Positions 17,271-25,860 of a DNA stretch of 64,000 nucleotides are shown here, piece after piece. The translations under genes were made by a program, and so were the position numbers. Each line of letters opens with the position of its first letter. Position 1 is the first letter of the stretch. A model generated the notes under the pieces. The model searched no databases. It was not told the origin of the DNA and saw nothing but the letters and a program-made list of their open reading frames with translations. This DNA is from Nocardia cyriacigeorgica GUH-2 (GTDB lineage Bacteria; Actinomycetota; Actinomycetes; Mycobacteriales; Mycobacteriaceae): contig NC_016887.1 of the NCBI RefSeq assembly GCF_000284035.1, positions 2,542,001 to 2,606,000 of the forward strand, written 5' to 3'.

Positions 17271-18029
17271 ATGACTCAGGAAACCAGAACCGCCATCGTC
17301 ACCGGCGCCGCCCGCGGCATCGGCGCGGCCGTGGCCAAGCGGCTCGCCGCCGACGGAATGGCCGTCGCCGTGCTCGATCTCGATGCGTCCGCCTGCGCAG
17401 GCACCGTCGACGCGATCACCGCGGCCGGTGGGCGCGCGCTCGCCGTCGGGGCCGATGTCGCCGGCGAAGCCGCGGTCACCAGGGCCGTCGAGCAGATCAC
17501 CGACGCGCTCGGCGCGCCGACCGTGCTGGTCAACAATGCCGGCATCATCCGCGACAACCTGCTGTTCAAGATGACCGTCGACGACTGGGACGCGGTGATG
17601 AACGTGCATCTGCGCGGTGCGTTCCTGATGACGCGCGCGGTGCAGCAGCACATGGTGGAAGCCGGTTTCGGCCGCATCGTCAATCTGTCGAGCACCTCCG
17701 CGCTGGGCAATCGCGGCCAGGCCAACTACTCGGCCGCCAAGGCGGGCATGCAGGGCCTGACCAAAACCCTCGCCATCGAACTCGGCAAGTTCGGCGTGAC
17801 CGCGAACGCCATCGCGCCCGGCTTCATCGAAACCGAGATGACCGCCGCCACCGCCGCCCGCGTCGGCATGCCCTTCGATGACTTCAAAAAGGCGATGGCC
17901 CAGCAGATTCCGGTGCAGCGCACCGGAACGCCCGACGATATCGCGCACACCGCCTCGTTCCTGGTGAGTCCGGGCGCGGGCTTCGTGTCCGGGCAGGTCA
18001 TCTACGTCGCCGGCGGGCCGACGGACTGA
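17271..18029 (+). CDS. Short-chain dehydrogenase, 3-oxoacyl reductase-like
   Basis: 252-aa SDR with TGAARGIG, LDLDA after strand 2 (acidic, suggesting NAD(H)), VLVNNAGIIRDN, NLSSTSALGN with the catalytic Ser, YSAAK and PGFIETEM. The NNAGIIRDNLLFKMT and SAAKAGMQGLTKTLAIELGKF forms are typical of FabG-like hydroxyacyl-CoA dehydrogenases. Expected role: oxidation of 3-hydroxyacyl-CoA before thiolysis. AGGAGAACGAC precedes ATG 17271. It lies 21 bp after the kinase and 27 bp before the next dehydrogenase in the same operon. Confidence 0.9.
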   Translation: MTQETRTAIVTGAARGIGAAVAKRLAADGMAVAVLDLDASACAGTVDAITAAGGRALAVGADVAGEAAVTRAVEQITDALGAPTVLVNNAGIIRDNLLFKMTVDDWDAVMNVHLRGAFLMTRAVQQHMVEAGFGRIVNLSSTSALGNRGQANYSAAKAGMQGLTKTLAIELGKFGVTANAIAPGFIETEMTAATAARVGMPFDDFKKAMAQQIPVQRTGTPDDIAHTASFLVSPGAGFVSGQVIYVAGGPTD

Positions 18030-18056
18030 TCCGCCGGCCAGGACAAGGACGACGAT

Positions 18057-19247
18057 ATGACGATCGATACCGCGATCGCCGCCGATCTCGACGCGCGCAT
18101 CGCTGAACTGCTCGCGACCAACGATCCCGCGGCGACCGACGCCCGCGAATTCCTCGGCGCCCGTTTCGACGACGGCCTGGCCTGGGTGCATTTCCCCGTC
18201 GGTAACGGTGGCCTCGGACTGCCGCAGATCTATCAGGCTCATGTCGATGCCGCGCTCGCCGCCGCCGGAGCGCCCGGCCCCGCGGTCGAGCGCAACGGGA
18301 TCGGCCTCGGCATGGCCGCCCCGACGATCGCCGCCTTCGGCACGCCGGAACAGCAGCGAAAGTTCTTGCGGCCGTTGTTCACCGGCGAACACATCTACTG
18401 TCAGCTGTTCAGCGAACCCGGTGCGGGCTCGGACCTGGCCGCGGTGGCCACCCGCGCGGCCCGGGACGGCGCCGACTGGGTGGTGGACGGACAAAAGGTG
18501 TGGACCTCCGGCGCGCAGAACGCGCACATGGCCATCCTGGTCGCGCGCACCGACCCCACGGTGCCCAAACACGCCGGGCTGACCTACTTCCTGTGCGAGA
18601 TGAGCGATCCCGGCATCGAGATCCGCCCGTTGCGCCAGATCACCGGTGAGGCCGAGTTCAACGAGGTCTTCCTGTCCGGTGTCCGCATCCCCGACGAGAA
18701 CCGCCTCGGCGGCGAGGGCCAAGGCTGGCGGGTCGCCACCACCACGCTCAACAACGAGCGGGTCGCCATCGGATCCGGCGCACCACGCGAAGGCGGCATG
18801 ATCGGCACGGTGGTGCGGGCCTGGCGGGAACAGCCGCAATTGCGCGATCCGGCCATGCACGACGAGCTGCTGCGACTGTGGGTGGACGCCGAAGTCGCCC
18901 GGCTGACCGGGGAACGGCTGCGTCAGCAGCTGGCCTCCGGGCAACCGGGACCCGAGGGCTCGGCGATGAAACTGGCCTTCGCCAGGCTGGCCCAGCGCAT
19001 CTCCGGCTTTGCCATCGAACTGCACGGCGAAGCGGGATTGCGCTACGACGACTGGACGTTGCGCAGGCCGGAACGGGTCGATTTCACCGGCCGCGGACCG
19101 GGCTACCGCTATCTGCGCGCCAAGGGCAACTCGATCGAGGGCGGCACCTCGGAGATCCTGCGCAATGTGATCGCCGAGCGGGTGCTCGGCCTGCCGCCGG
19201 AACAACGCGTCGACAAGACCGTCGCCTGGAAGGACCTGGCCCGATGA
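18057..19247 (+). CDS. Acyl-CoA dehydrogenase, large partner
   Basis: 396-aa FadE-type enzyme. Visible motifs are CQLFSEPGAGSDLA for FAD/substrate binding, WVVDGQKVWTSGAQNA, FLSGVRIPDENRLGGEGQGW, and the C-terminal SIEGGTSEILRNVIAERVLGLP. The early part (LAWVHFPVGNGGLGLPQIYQ) is the form seen in mycobacterial FadEs that pair with a smaller partner. The next gene, overlapping by ATGA, is a shorter FadE, so an alpha2beta2 enzyme acting on a bulky acyl-CoA is plausible. The native substrate is unknown. Confidence 0.88.
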   Translation: MTIDTAIAADLDARIAELLATNDPAATDAREFLGARFDDGLAWVHFPVGNGGLGLPQIYQAHVDAALAAAGAPGPAVERNGIGLGMAAPTIAAFGTPEQQRKFLRPLFTGEHIYCQLFSEPGAGSDLAAVATRAARDGADWVVDGQKVWTSGAQNAHMAILVARTDPTVPKHAGLTYFLCEMSDPGIEIRPLRQITGEAEFNEVFLSGVRIPDENRLGGEGQGWRVATTTLNNERVAIGSGAPREGGMIGTVVRAWREQPQLRDPAMHDELLRLWVDAEVARLTGERLRQQLASGQPGPEGSAMKLAFARLAQRISGFAIELHGEAGLRYDDWTLRRPERVDFTGRGPGYRYLRAKGNSIEGGTSEILRNVIAERVLGLPPEQRVDKTVAWKDLAR

Positions 19248-20365
19248 GCACCGCGGATCTGCTGTATTCCGACACCGAGCAGGCGCTGCGCGACAGCGTG
19301 CGGCGACTGCTGGCCGACCGCTGCCCGCCCGAGGCGGTGATGAGCGTGTACGATTCGGCGCCAACGGATTTCGCGCCGGTGTGGAAGACGATCGCCGCCG
19401 ATCTCGGCGTCGCCGGGCTGCTGGTACCCGAGGAACTCGGTGGTGCGGGCGCCACGGCGCGGGAAGCGGCGGTGGTGCTGGAGGAGATCGGCCGCGCCGT
19501 GGCGCCGGTGCCGTTCCTGTCGAGTGCGGTGCTCGCGACGGTGGCGCTGCTGCGGGCCGGTGACACCGAGACGGTGCGTGAGCTCGCCGAGGGCAACCGC
19601 ACCGCGGCGCTCGTGGTGCCGCTGTCGGCCGTGCCGCATGCGGCCGTCACCGGGGTACTGGCCACCGACGGCGGATTGACCGGCACGGTCACCAGTGTGG
19701 CGGGTGCGCTCGACGCGGATCTGCTCGTCGTACCGGCGACGGGGCCGCGGGGGCTGGAGCTGCACGTCGTCGAGCGGCGGGTCCGGGGTGTGACGGTGAC
19801 GCCGGTGCCGGCGCTGGATATGACCAGGCCGCTGGCCGATATCTCCTTCGGTGCCACACCATCGACGCGGGTGAGCGCCGAAGCCGCCGACGCCGTCGCC
19901 GAAGCCCTGCGCTGCGGCGCGGCCCTGCTGGCCTCCGAGCAGTACGGGGTCGCGCGCTGGTGCTTCGACACCACGCTGGCCTACGTCAAGGAGCGCAAGC
20001 AGTTCGGCCGGGTCATCGGCTCCTACCAGGCGATCAAGCATCGGCTGGCCGAGTTGTGGCTGGAACTGGGGTCGGCGGCCTCGGCGGCCCGCTATGCCGC
20101 CGACACCTATGCCCGCGGTGACGATGACGCCGAGATCGCCTCCGCGCTCGCCCAGTCCTATTGCGGCGACGTCGCCGTGCACGCCGCCGAGGAATGCGTG
20201 CAACTACATGGCGGCATCGGGATGACCTGGGAATATCCGGCGCACCTGTATCTGAAGCGCGCCAAGAGTGCACAACTGGCGTTCGGCACCGGCTACCGGC
20301 ATCGGGCCCGGCTCGCCGAACTCATCGATCTGCCGGTGACGGCGGATCCGACCACAAGGAGTTGA
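19244..20365 (+). CDS. Acyl-CoA dehydrogenase, small partner
   Basis: 373-aa FadE-type protein with an N-terminal helical domain (LLVPEELGGAGATAREAAVVLEEIGRAVAPVP), a divergent middle domain, and a C-terminal VKERKQFGRVIGSYQAIKHRLAEL and QLHGGIGMTWEYPAHLYLKRAK. The usual SEPGAGS motif of the middle domain is missing, as is common for the non-catalytic half of heteromeric mycobacterial dehydrogenases. It starts at ATG 19244 within the stop of the larger partner, which strongly supports an obligate complex. AAGGAG near its 3' end serves the next gene. Confidence 0.88.
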   Translation: MSTADLLYSDTEQALRDSVRRLLADRCPPEAVMSVYDSAPTDFAPVWKTIAADLGVAGLLVPEELGGAGATAREAAVVLEEIGRAVAPVPFLSSAVLATVALLRAGDTETVRELAEGNRTAALVVPLSAVPHAAVTGVLATDGGLTGTVTSVAGALDADLLVVPATGPRGLELHVVERRVRGVTVTPVPALDMTRPLADISFGATPSTRVSAEAADAVAEALRCGAALLASEQYGVARWCFDTTLAYVKERKQFGRVIGSYQAIKHRLAELWLELGSAASAARYAADTYARGDDDAEIASALAQSYCGDVAVHAAEECVQLHGGIGMTWEYPAHLYLKRAKSAQLAFGTGYRHRARLAELIDLPVTADPTTRS

Positions 20366-20367
20366 CG

Positions 20368-21351
20368 GTGAAAGCATGGCGAGTCGACGAACTCGGCGAA
20401 CCGCGCGATGTGCTGCGCCTCGAGGAGGTCGCCGACCCGGTGGCCGGCCCGGGACAGCTGCTGGTGCGGGTGCTGGCCGCGCCGGCGAACTTTCCGGACG
20501 TGCTGCTGTGCCGGGGCAAATACCAGATCACCCCGCCGCTGCCGTTCACCCCTGGCGTGGAGCTGTGTGGTGAGGTGGTGGCGGTCGGCGCGGGCGTCAC
20601 CCGGTTTGCGGTGGGCGACCGCGTGATCGGCAACCCGAATCTGCCCGACGGTGCGTTCGCCGAGCTGACCGTTGTCGACGAGGCCAATGCCTTCCCGGCA
20701 CCGGCCGCCCTCGACGACGCCGAGGCCTCTGCCTTGAGCATCGGCTACCAGACCAGCTGGTTCGCCCTGCATCGGCGCACCACCCTGCAGCCGGGGGAGA
20801 CGCTGCTGGTGCATGCCGCCGCGGGCGGCGTCGGCAGCGCGGCGGTGCAACTCGGTAAGGCGGCCGGTGCCACGGTGATCGGTGTCGTCGGCGGTGCGGA
20901 CAAGGCCGAGTACTGCCGCGAGCTGGGCGCCGACCTGGTGATCGACCGGCAGACCGAGGACTTCCTGCCGATCGTCAAGGAATTCACCGGCGGCCGCGGC
21001 GTCGACGTCGTCTACGACCCGGTGGGCGGTGAGGCCTACGCCAAATCCACCAAATGCATTGCCTTCGAAGGCCGCATCCTGGTGATCGGTTTCGCCGGCG
21101 GCACCATCCCGCAGCCCGCACTCAACCACGCGCTGATCAAGAACTACTCGATCATCGGATTGCACTGGGGCCTGTACAAGCAGTACAACACCCAAGCCAT
21201 CCAGGACTGCCACGACGAGCTGACCCGGCTCGCCGCCTCCGGGGCGATCAAGCCGCTGGTCAGTGAGCGGCTCGCGCTCGCCGACGTGGCCGACGGGCTC
21301 GGCCGCCTCGGTGAGGGCAGCACCGCCGGGCGAATCGTGTTCCAGCCATGA
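20368..21351 (+). CDS. Zinc-free MDR oxidoreductase (quinone oxidoreductase-like)
   Basis: 327-aa medium-chain dehydrogenase/reductase. It has the N-terminal GroES-like domain (PANFPDVLLCRGKYQ, PGVELCGEVVAVG) and the Rossmann domain with HAAAGGVGSAAVQLGKA (residues about 145-165). There are no zinc-binding Cys/His sets, as in NADPH:quinone oxidoreductases and enoyl reductases of the QOR branch. GTG 20368 is preceded by AAGGAG with 6-base spacing. In this operon it could reduce a 2-enoyl thioester or an electrophilic by-product. Its stop overlaps the HAD gene start. Confidence 0.88.
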   Translation: MKAWRVDELGEPRDVLRLEEVADPVAGPGQLLVRVLAAPANFPDVLLCRGKYQITPPLPFTPGVELCGEVVAVGAGVTRFAVGDRVIGNPNLPDGAFAELTVVDEANAFPAPAALDDAEASALSIGYQTSWFALHRRTTLQPGETLLVHAAAGGVGSAAVQLGKAAGATVIGVVGGADKAEYCRELGADLVIDRQTEDFLPIVKEFTGGRGVDVVYDPVGGEAYAKSTKCIAFEGRILVIGFAGGTIPQPALNHALIKNYSIIGLHWGLYKQYNTQAIQDCHDELTRLAASGAIKPLVSERLALADVADGLGRLGEGSTAGRIVFQP

Positions 21352-21983
21352 CGGCCACCGCACTCGACCCGCGCCAGGCGATCCTGGTCGATTTCGGCGG
21401 CGTCCTGACCACCAGCGTGCTCGAGGCGTTCCGCGCGTTCGGCGCCTCGCTCGGGCACCCGGATCTGCCGATCACCCTGCTCGGCACCGACCCGCAGTCG
21501 CGCACGCTGCTGGCCGACCACGAGTCCGGACGCATCGACGCCGACACCTTCGAAGCCGGTTTCGCCGAACGGCTGCGGGCCCACGGCGCCGAGGTCGACG
21601 CGGCCGGATTGAGCGGGCGAATGCAAGGCGGACTGCGTCCGGACGAGGACAGCATCGCGCTGATCCGGCGGTTGCGCGACGCCGGTGTTCCGGTGGCACT
21701 GGTGTCCAATGCCTTCGGCCGCGATTGTTATGCCGGATTCGATCTGTCCGAGCTTGCCGATGTCGTCGTGATCTCCTCGGAGGTCGGCGTGCGTAAGCCG
21801 TCGCGGCGGATCTACCAGATCGCCTGTGACGAGTTGGGTGTGCGGCCGGATCAGTCGGTGATGATCGATGATCTACGGCAGAACCTCGACGGTGCCGCGC
21901 GGCTCGGCATCGCCGGAGTGTTGCATACCACCGCTGCCGATACCGGTCGCCAGCTTGCCGAGCGGCATGGTATCGGCACCTGA
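21348..21983 (+). CDS. HAD-family hydrolase, ACAD10/epoxide-hydrolase N-terminal type
   Basis: 211-aa HAD protein. Motif I is ILVDFGGVLT, motif II VALVSNAFG, the Lys is in GVRKPSRRIY, and motif IV is VMIDDLRQNLDGA. Motif I reads DxG rather than DxD, as in the HAD domain of ACAD10 and some weak or inactive phosphatases, so the phosphatase activity may be changed. Last gene of the operon, followed directly by a 15-bp terminator hairpin. A paralogue with the same motif I lies at 31547. It completes the HAD + kinase + dehydrogenase set. Confidence 0.88.
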   Translation: MTATALDPRQAILVDFGGVLTTSVLEAFRAFGASLGHPDLPITLLGTDPQSRTLLADHESGRIDADTFEAGFAERLRAHGAEVDAAGLSGRMQGGLRPDEDSIALIRRLRDAGVPVALVSNAFGRDCYAGFDLSELADVVVISSEVGVRKPSRRIYQIACDELGVRPDQSVMIDDLRQNLDGAARLGIAGVLHTTAADTGRQLAERHGIGT

Positions 21984-21996
21984 TATCGCCGGGCGC

Positions 21997-22035
21997 GGGC
22001 CCGCCGACCGGCTGTCGAGTCCGGTCGGCGGGCCC
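21997..22035 (+). terminator. Terminator of the ACAD operon
   Basis: Perfect 15-bp inverted repeat GGGCCCGCCGACCGG / CCGGTCGGCGGGCCC with a 9-base loop, starting 14 bp after the HAD stop. It marks the end of the unit begun at 14199. Confidence 0.8.
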
Positions 22036-22075
22036 GTCGGTGCTCACATCCCCAGTGATTTGCGACGATAGTGCC

Positions 22076-22726
22076 GTGTCGCACTCGGTGAATTCGCGAG
22101 CCGGTAAACAAGCACCGGCATTGACTCCACGCGGAGAGCGGACTCGGACGAAACTGGTCGACGCCGCCGAACTGGTGTTCGCGCGCCTCGGCTTCGTCGA
22201 AACCCGGGTGGCCGACATCGTCGCCGAAGCCGGCGTCGCGCACGGCACCTTCTACGTGTATTTCGACTCCAAAGAAGCGATCTTCCACGCGGTCGTGCTG
22301 AACCTGATCACCGATATGCGCGACAAGGTCCGCGCGCGCATGGGCACCCAGCCGGAGACCGCTGTCGAAGCCATCGAGTCGGCTGTGCGCGCCTACGTGC
22401 AGGCCTTCCGTGATCATCAGCGCCTGATGCTGCTGTGGGGTGAGGTCGCCGGCCTGAATCCGGAGATCGGCAGGCTCGCACAGACCGAGATCGATCTGTT
22501 CATCGATCGTGCCGAATCCATGATCATCCGGTTGCAGGACAATCGTCTCGCCGCCCGCGATATCGACGCCCGCTACGCCGCGACCGCCTTGTGCGGGATG
22601 GTGCGCGAATTCTGCATCCAACAGGCGAAACTCGGCACCGATATCGACGCCGACGCGGCCGCGGCCACCCTCTCGACGCTCTGGGTGCGCGGTATCGGGG
22701 TGGTCCACGGCGCGCCGCCGGTATAA
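22076..22726 (+). CDS. TetR-family regulator, candidate local repressor
   Basis: 216-aa regulator. The N-terminal HTH runs through TRTKLVDAAELVFARLGFVE, TRVADIVAEAGVAHGTFYVY and FDSKEAIFHAVV, the TetR_N pattern. The C-terminal ligand domain (about residues 80-210) is helical. GTG 22076 is used as start; no ATG is available near this point and the evidence for the exact codon is modest. It lies between the terminated ACAD operon and the convergent CoA ligase gene. It is the most likely reader of the four palindromes at 14079, 24273, 27106 and 30615, with an acyl-CoA as inducer (inference). Confidence 0.85.
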   Translation: MSHSVNSRAGKQAPALTPRGERTRTKLVDAAELVFARLGFVETRVADIVAEAGVAHGTFYVYFDSKEAIFHAVVLNLITDMRDKVRARMGTQPETAVEAIESAVRAYVQAFRDHQRLMLLWGEVAGLNPEIGRLAQTEIDLFIDRAESMIIRLQDNRLAARDIDARYAATALCGMVREFCIQQAKLGTDIDADAAAATLSTLWVRGIGVVHGAPPV

Positions 22727-22735
22727 ACCGGGGAG

Positions 22736-24223
22736 CTACTGGCGCAGCGATTCCCGGTCGATGGCCCGTTTGAGAATCTTGCCGGTGGCACCCTTGGGCA
22801 GGGCGTCGGTGAATCGGATGATGCGCGGAATCTTGTAGGCCGACAGCCGCTCCCGGCTCCAGTGCGAGACACCCTCGGCATCCAGGCCCGAGTCGGGTGC
22901 GGTGACGATGACGGCGGCGACCTCCTCGCCGTAATGGTCGTCCGGCACGCCGACCACTGCGGCTTCGACGATCTCGGGGTGCTCGTACAGGACCTCCTCG
23001 ACCTCGCCCGGATAGACGTTGTAGCCGCCCCGGATGATCAGGTCCTTGACCCGGTCGACGATGCGCAGATCGCCGTCGGCGTCGAATTCGCCCAGGTCGC
23101 CGGTGCGGAACCAGCCGTCGGGGGACAGGACATCGGCGGTGGCCTCGGGCCTGCGCCAGTAGCCCTTCATCACCGTCTCACCGCGCACGAACACCTCCCC
23201 GACCTCGCCGGGCGGGCACGGCGCCCCGTCGTGGTCGCGGACCTCGACGCGGGTGCGCTCGACCGCGCGGCCGGTGTAGCCGATCTTGGCGCCGCGGTCG
23301 AGATCGTTGAAGGTGCCGAAGGCGGTGGTCTCGGTGAGGCCGTAGCCCTCGAGAATCGTGCACCCGAACGTCTTCTGGAACTCGCGCGCGACCTCACCGG
23401 GTAGCGACGCACCGCCGGAGATGGCGACGCGCAACTGGACGAAATCGGCCGGGTCGGCGGAATCGGCGGCGCGCAGCATGGCGTTCCACATCGTCGGTAC
23501 ACCGGCCATGATGGTCAACCGGTCCCGGCGCAGCATTTCCAGCATGGCGACGGGGTCGAAACGCGCCAGCAGCGACAGCGATCCGCCGGCGGTGAAACAC
23601 GACATCATGACCGCGGCCTGGCCGAACACATGGAACAGCGGCAGCCCGGTGCCGGTGCGGTCGGCGGCGGTGCCGCGGCTGCTCGCAGCGCCGATCTCGC
23701 CGCCGGCCAGCAGGTTCCCGACCGTCAGCTGTGCGCCCTTGGGGCGTCCGGTGGTGCCCGAGGTGTAGAGGATGGCCGCAGTATCGGTGCGGTCGCGGTC
23801 GGCGCATTCGACGGGTTCGGCGGCCACCTGCGCGCCGGCGGGCAGCGACCAGAACGGTGTCCCGGTGTGGTCGGCGGCCTCGGTGACCGCAGGCCCGAGC
23901 TCATGCCAGGCGATGGCGAGCGCGCAGTCGGCGTCGGTGAGGAAGTAGTCGACCTCGGCGCGGGTCGACATGGTGTTCACCGGCACCACCACACACCCGG
24001 CCGCCTGAATTCCCAAGTACGCCACCACGAATTCGGGTACCGACGGCGCGGCGAGCAGGACCCGGTCACCCGGGCGCAGGCCGGCGGCGACGAGTGCGCC
24101 GCCGTACCGCGTGGCGAGCCGGTGCAGCTGGCGATAGGTCCATTCGCCGCGCTCACTGCGCAGCGCGACACTGTCGGGCGCGGTCTCGGCGTGGGTGCGA
24201 ACGGGATCGCAGACGTTGGCCAT
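22736..24223 (-). CDS. Acyl-CoA synthetase (FadD-like)
   Basis: 495-aa ANL-superfamily adenylating enzyme. The P-loop AILYTSGTTGRPKGAQLT lies near residue 155-172, then GYGLTETTAFGTFN, DGWFRTGDLGEFDADG, RVKDLIIRGGYNVYPGEVEE and the catalytic Lys near the C-terminus in PKGATGKILKR. It activates a carboxylic acid as AMP and then CoA thioester. The start at ATG 24223 follows GAAGG. It is transcribed away from the transporter gene, with operator-like palindrome 24273-24292 in the shared promoter region, so uptake and activation are probably co-regulated. Confidence 0.92.
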   Translation of the reverse strand: MANVCDPVRTHAETAPDSVALRSERGEWTYRQLHRLATRYGGALVAAGLRPGDRVLLAAPSVPEFVVAYLGIQAAGCVVVPVNTMSTRAEVDYFLTDADCALAIAWHELGPAVTEAADHTGTPFWSLPAGAQVAAEPVECADRDRTDTAAILYTSGTTGRPKGAQLTVGNLLAGGEIGAASSRGTAADRTGTGLPLFHVFGQAAVMMSCFTAGGSLSLLARFDPVAMLEMLRRDRLTIMAGVPTMWNAMLRAADSADPADFVQLRVAISGGASLPGEVAREFQKTFGCTILEGYGLTETTAFGTFNDLDRGAKIGYTGRAVERTRVEVRDHDGAPCPPGEVGEVFVRGETVMKGYWRRPEATADVLSPDGWFRTGDLGEFDADGDLRIVDRVKDLIIRGGYNVYPGEVEEVLYEHPEIVEAAVVGVPDDHYGEEVAAVIVTAPDSGLDAEGVSHWSRERLSAYKIPRIIRFTDALPKGATGKILKRAIDRESLRQ

Positions 24224-24272
24224 GGGTGATCCTTCGATGGCAAGAGGGGAGCGAGAGCACACCGAGCGTATC

Positions 24273-24292
24273 TGAAGCTGACGTCAGGTTTA
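24273..24292. promoter_or_regulatory. Predicted TetR operator, CoA ligase/transporter promoter
   Basis: TGAAG-CTGACGTCAG-GTTTA. The core CTGACGTCAG is a perfect 10-bp palindrome and is identical to the core at 30621-30630. It lies in the divergent region between the FadD-like gene (start 24223) and the transporter (start 24417). A weaker related stretch, TTGAACTTGGTGTCAAC, occurs at about 24347-24363. Confidence 0.65.
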
Positions 24293-24416
24293 TTGGTTTT
24301 GTGTGATTGACATTACTTCCGGCCTCCGCCACACTGATCGCACCAACTTGAACTTGGTGTCAACTTCTACTTCCGTCAGGTCGATGACCGGGCGCTCCAG
24401 CCCGAGGAGTACACGC

Positions 24417-25805
24417 ATGACCGCACCCCCCGTAGAACCCGCAGGCCAGGCCGCCGAGGCGGCCGCCGACGATGTGCACCGCCGGCGCGCCCATCGCAAA
24501 CTGCTCACCGCCGGCCTGGTCGGCAGCTCGATCGAGTGGTACGACTTCTTCCTCTACGGAACCGCCGCCGCCCTGGTCTTCCCGGACGTCTTCTTCCCCG
24601 ATAGCTCCGCGCTGATGGGCACCTTGCTCTCATTCAGTACGTTCTGGGCGGGCTTCGTGGCCCGGCCGATCGGCGGTGTGCTGGCCGGCCATTTCGGTGA
24701 CAAGTACGGCCGCAAACCCGCCGTGGTGGCCTGTCTGCTCGGCATGGGCCTGGCCACTTTCCTCATCGGCTGTCTGCCCGGCGCGCACGCGATCGGTGTC
24801 GTCGCGCCGATCCTGCTGGTGACGCTGCGGTTCCTGCAGGGCATGGCCTGCGGCGGGCAGTGGGGCGGAATTGTGCTGCTGCTCACCGAATCCGCGAGTC
24901 CGAAGCGCCGCGGGTTCGCCGGCACCTTCGGCCAGATGGGTGTGCCGCTCGGGGTGATCCTCGGCAACCTGGTGTTCCTCATCGCCGCCGAGGCGATCTC
25001 CGAGGAGGCCTTCCTGAGCTGGGGCTGGCGGGTGCCGTTCTTCTGTAGCGCACTGTTGTTCCCGGTGGTGCTCTACATCCAGACCAAGGTCGAGGACACC
25101 CCCGAATTCCGGGACCTGCAAAAGGAAGTGGCCGACAAACGCGCCACCGCGGTCGCCCAGGCCCCGCTGGCCGAGGCGATCCGGCTGCACTGGCGCAAGA
25201 TCCTGCTCGGCTGCGGCTTGCTGGCCGCCACCAATACCGCCTTCTACATCAGCATCGCCGGCGTGCTCAGCTACGGAACCCAGGAATTGGGTATGAAGCA
25301 CAACGACATCCTGTCGATTTCGCTGGTCGTGTCCCTGCTCGGCGGCGGCGTCATCCTGTGGTCGGGTGCGCTCTCGGATCGGGTCGGCCGCAGACCGTTG
25401 ATCCTGATCGGCGGTATCGGGCTGGCGGTGTGGGCGTTTCCGTACTTCTGGCTGGTCGACACCGCGAAACTGCCGATGTTCTTCATCGCTGTTGCCGTCG
25501 GCACGCTGTTCCAATCGATGACCTACGGTCCGCTGGCGGCGTTCATGGGCGAGCTGTTCGAACCACGACTGCGCTACTCGGGTGCGTCGCTGGCCTATCA
25601 GTTGGCCGCGATCACCGTCAGCGGCGGCACGCCGTTCATCATGACCGCGCTGATCGCCAATACCGGCTCCACCGTGCTGGTTTCGGTATATCTGGCCGCG
25701 ATGGGCCTGGTGACCGTCTTCAGCGCCTGGATCCTGCGCGAGACCAACCCCGCCGCCGTGCGCGCCGACCCCGCCGCCGTCCCGGGCGAGCAGTTCTACC
25801 GCTGA
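24417..25805 (+). CDS. MFS transporter, metabolite:H+ symporter (MHS) type
   Basis: 462-aa membrane protein with 12 predicted segments. The N-terminal signature [20 protein letters not shown] and the loop [18 protein letters not shown], later [13 protein letters not shown], identify the MHS group (ShiA, KgtP, ProP relatives), which imports carboxylates and related solutes with protons. ATG 24417 is preceded by GAGGAG. Placed head-to-head with the acyl-CoA synthetase and 55 bp before thiolase, it is the likely importer of the acid degraded by this island. Confidence 0.9.
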   Translation: MTAPPVEPAGQAAEAAADDVHRRRAHRKLLTAGLVGSSIEWYDFFLYGTAAALVFPDVFFPDSSALMGTLLSFSTFWAGFVARPIGGVLAGHFGDKYGRKPAVVACLLGMGLATFLIGCLPGAHAIGVVAPILLVTLRFLQGMACGGQWGGIVLLLTESASPKRRGFAGTFGQMGVPLGVILGNLVFLIAAEAISEEAFLSWGWRVPFFCSALLFPVVLYIQTKVEDTPEFRDLQKEVADKRATAVAQAPLAEAIRLHWRKILLGCGLLAATNTAFYISIAGVLSYGTQELGMKHNDILSISLVVSLLGGGVILWSGALSDRVGRRPLILIGGIGLAVWAFPYFWLVDTAKLPMFFIAVAVGTLFQSMTYGPLAAFMGELFEPRLRYSGASLAYQLAAITVSGGTPFIMTALIANTGSTVLVSVYLAAMGLVTVFSAWILRETNPAAVRADPAAVPGEQFYR

Positions 25806-25860
25806 TCGCCCGCGGTGGCGAATCCGGCTGTGTGACAACAAGAGAGGACAACAACCGGTA

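Noticed and set aside
16617..19364. Long minus-strand open frame opposite the kinase and dehydrogenases
   Set aside because: GC-rich codon bias leaves the antisense strand open; the plus-strand genes have clear family motifs.
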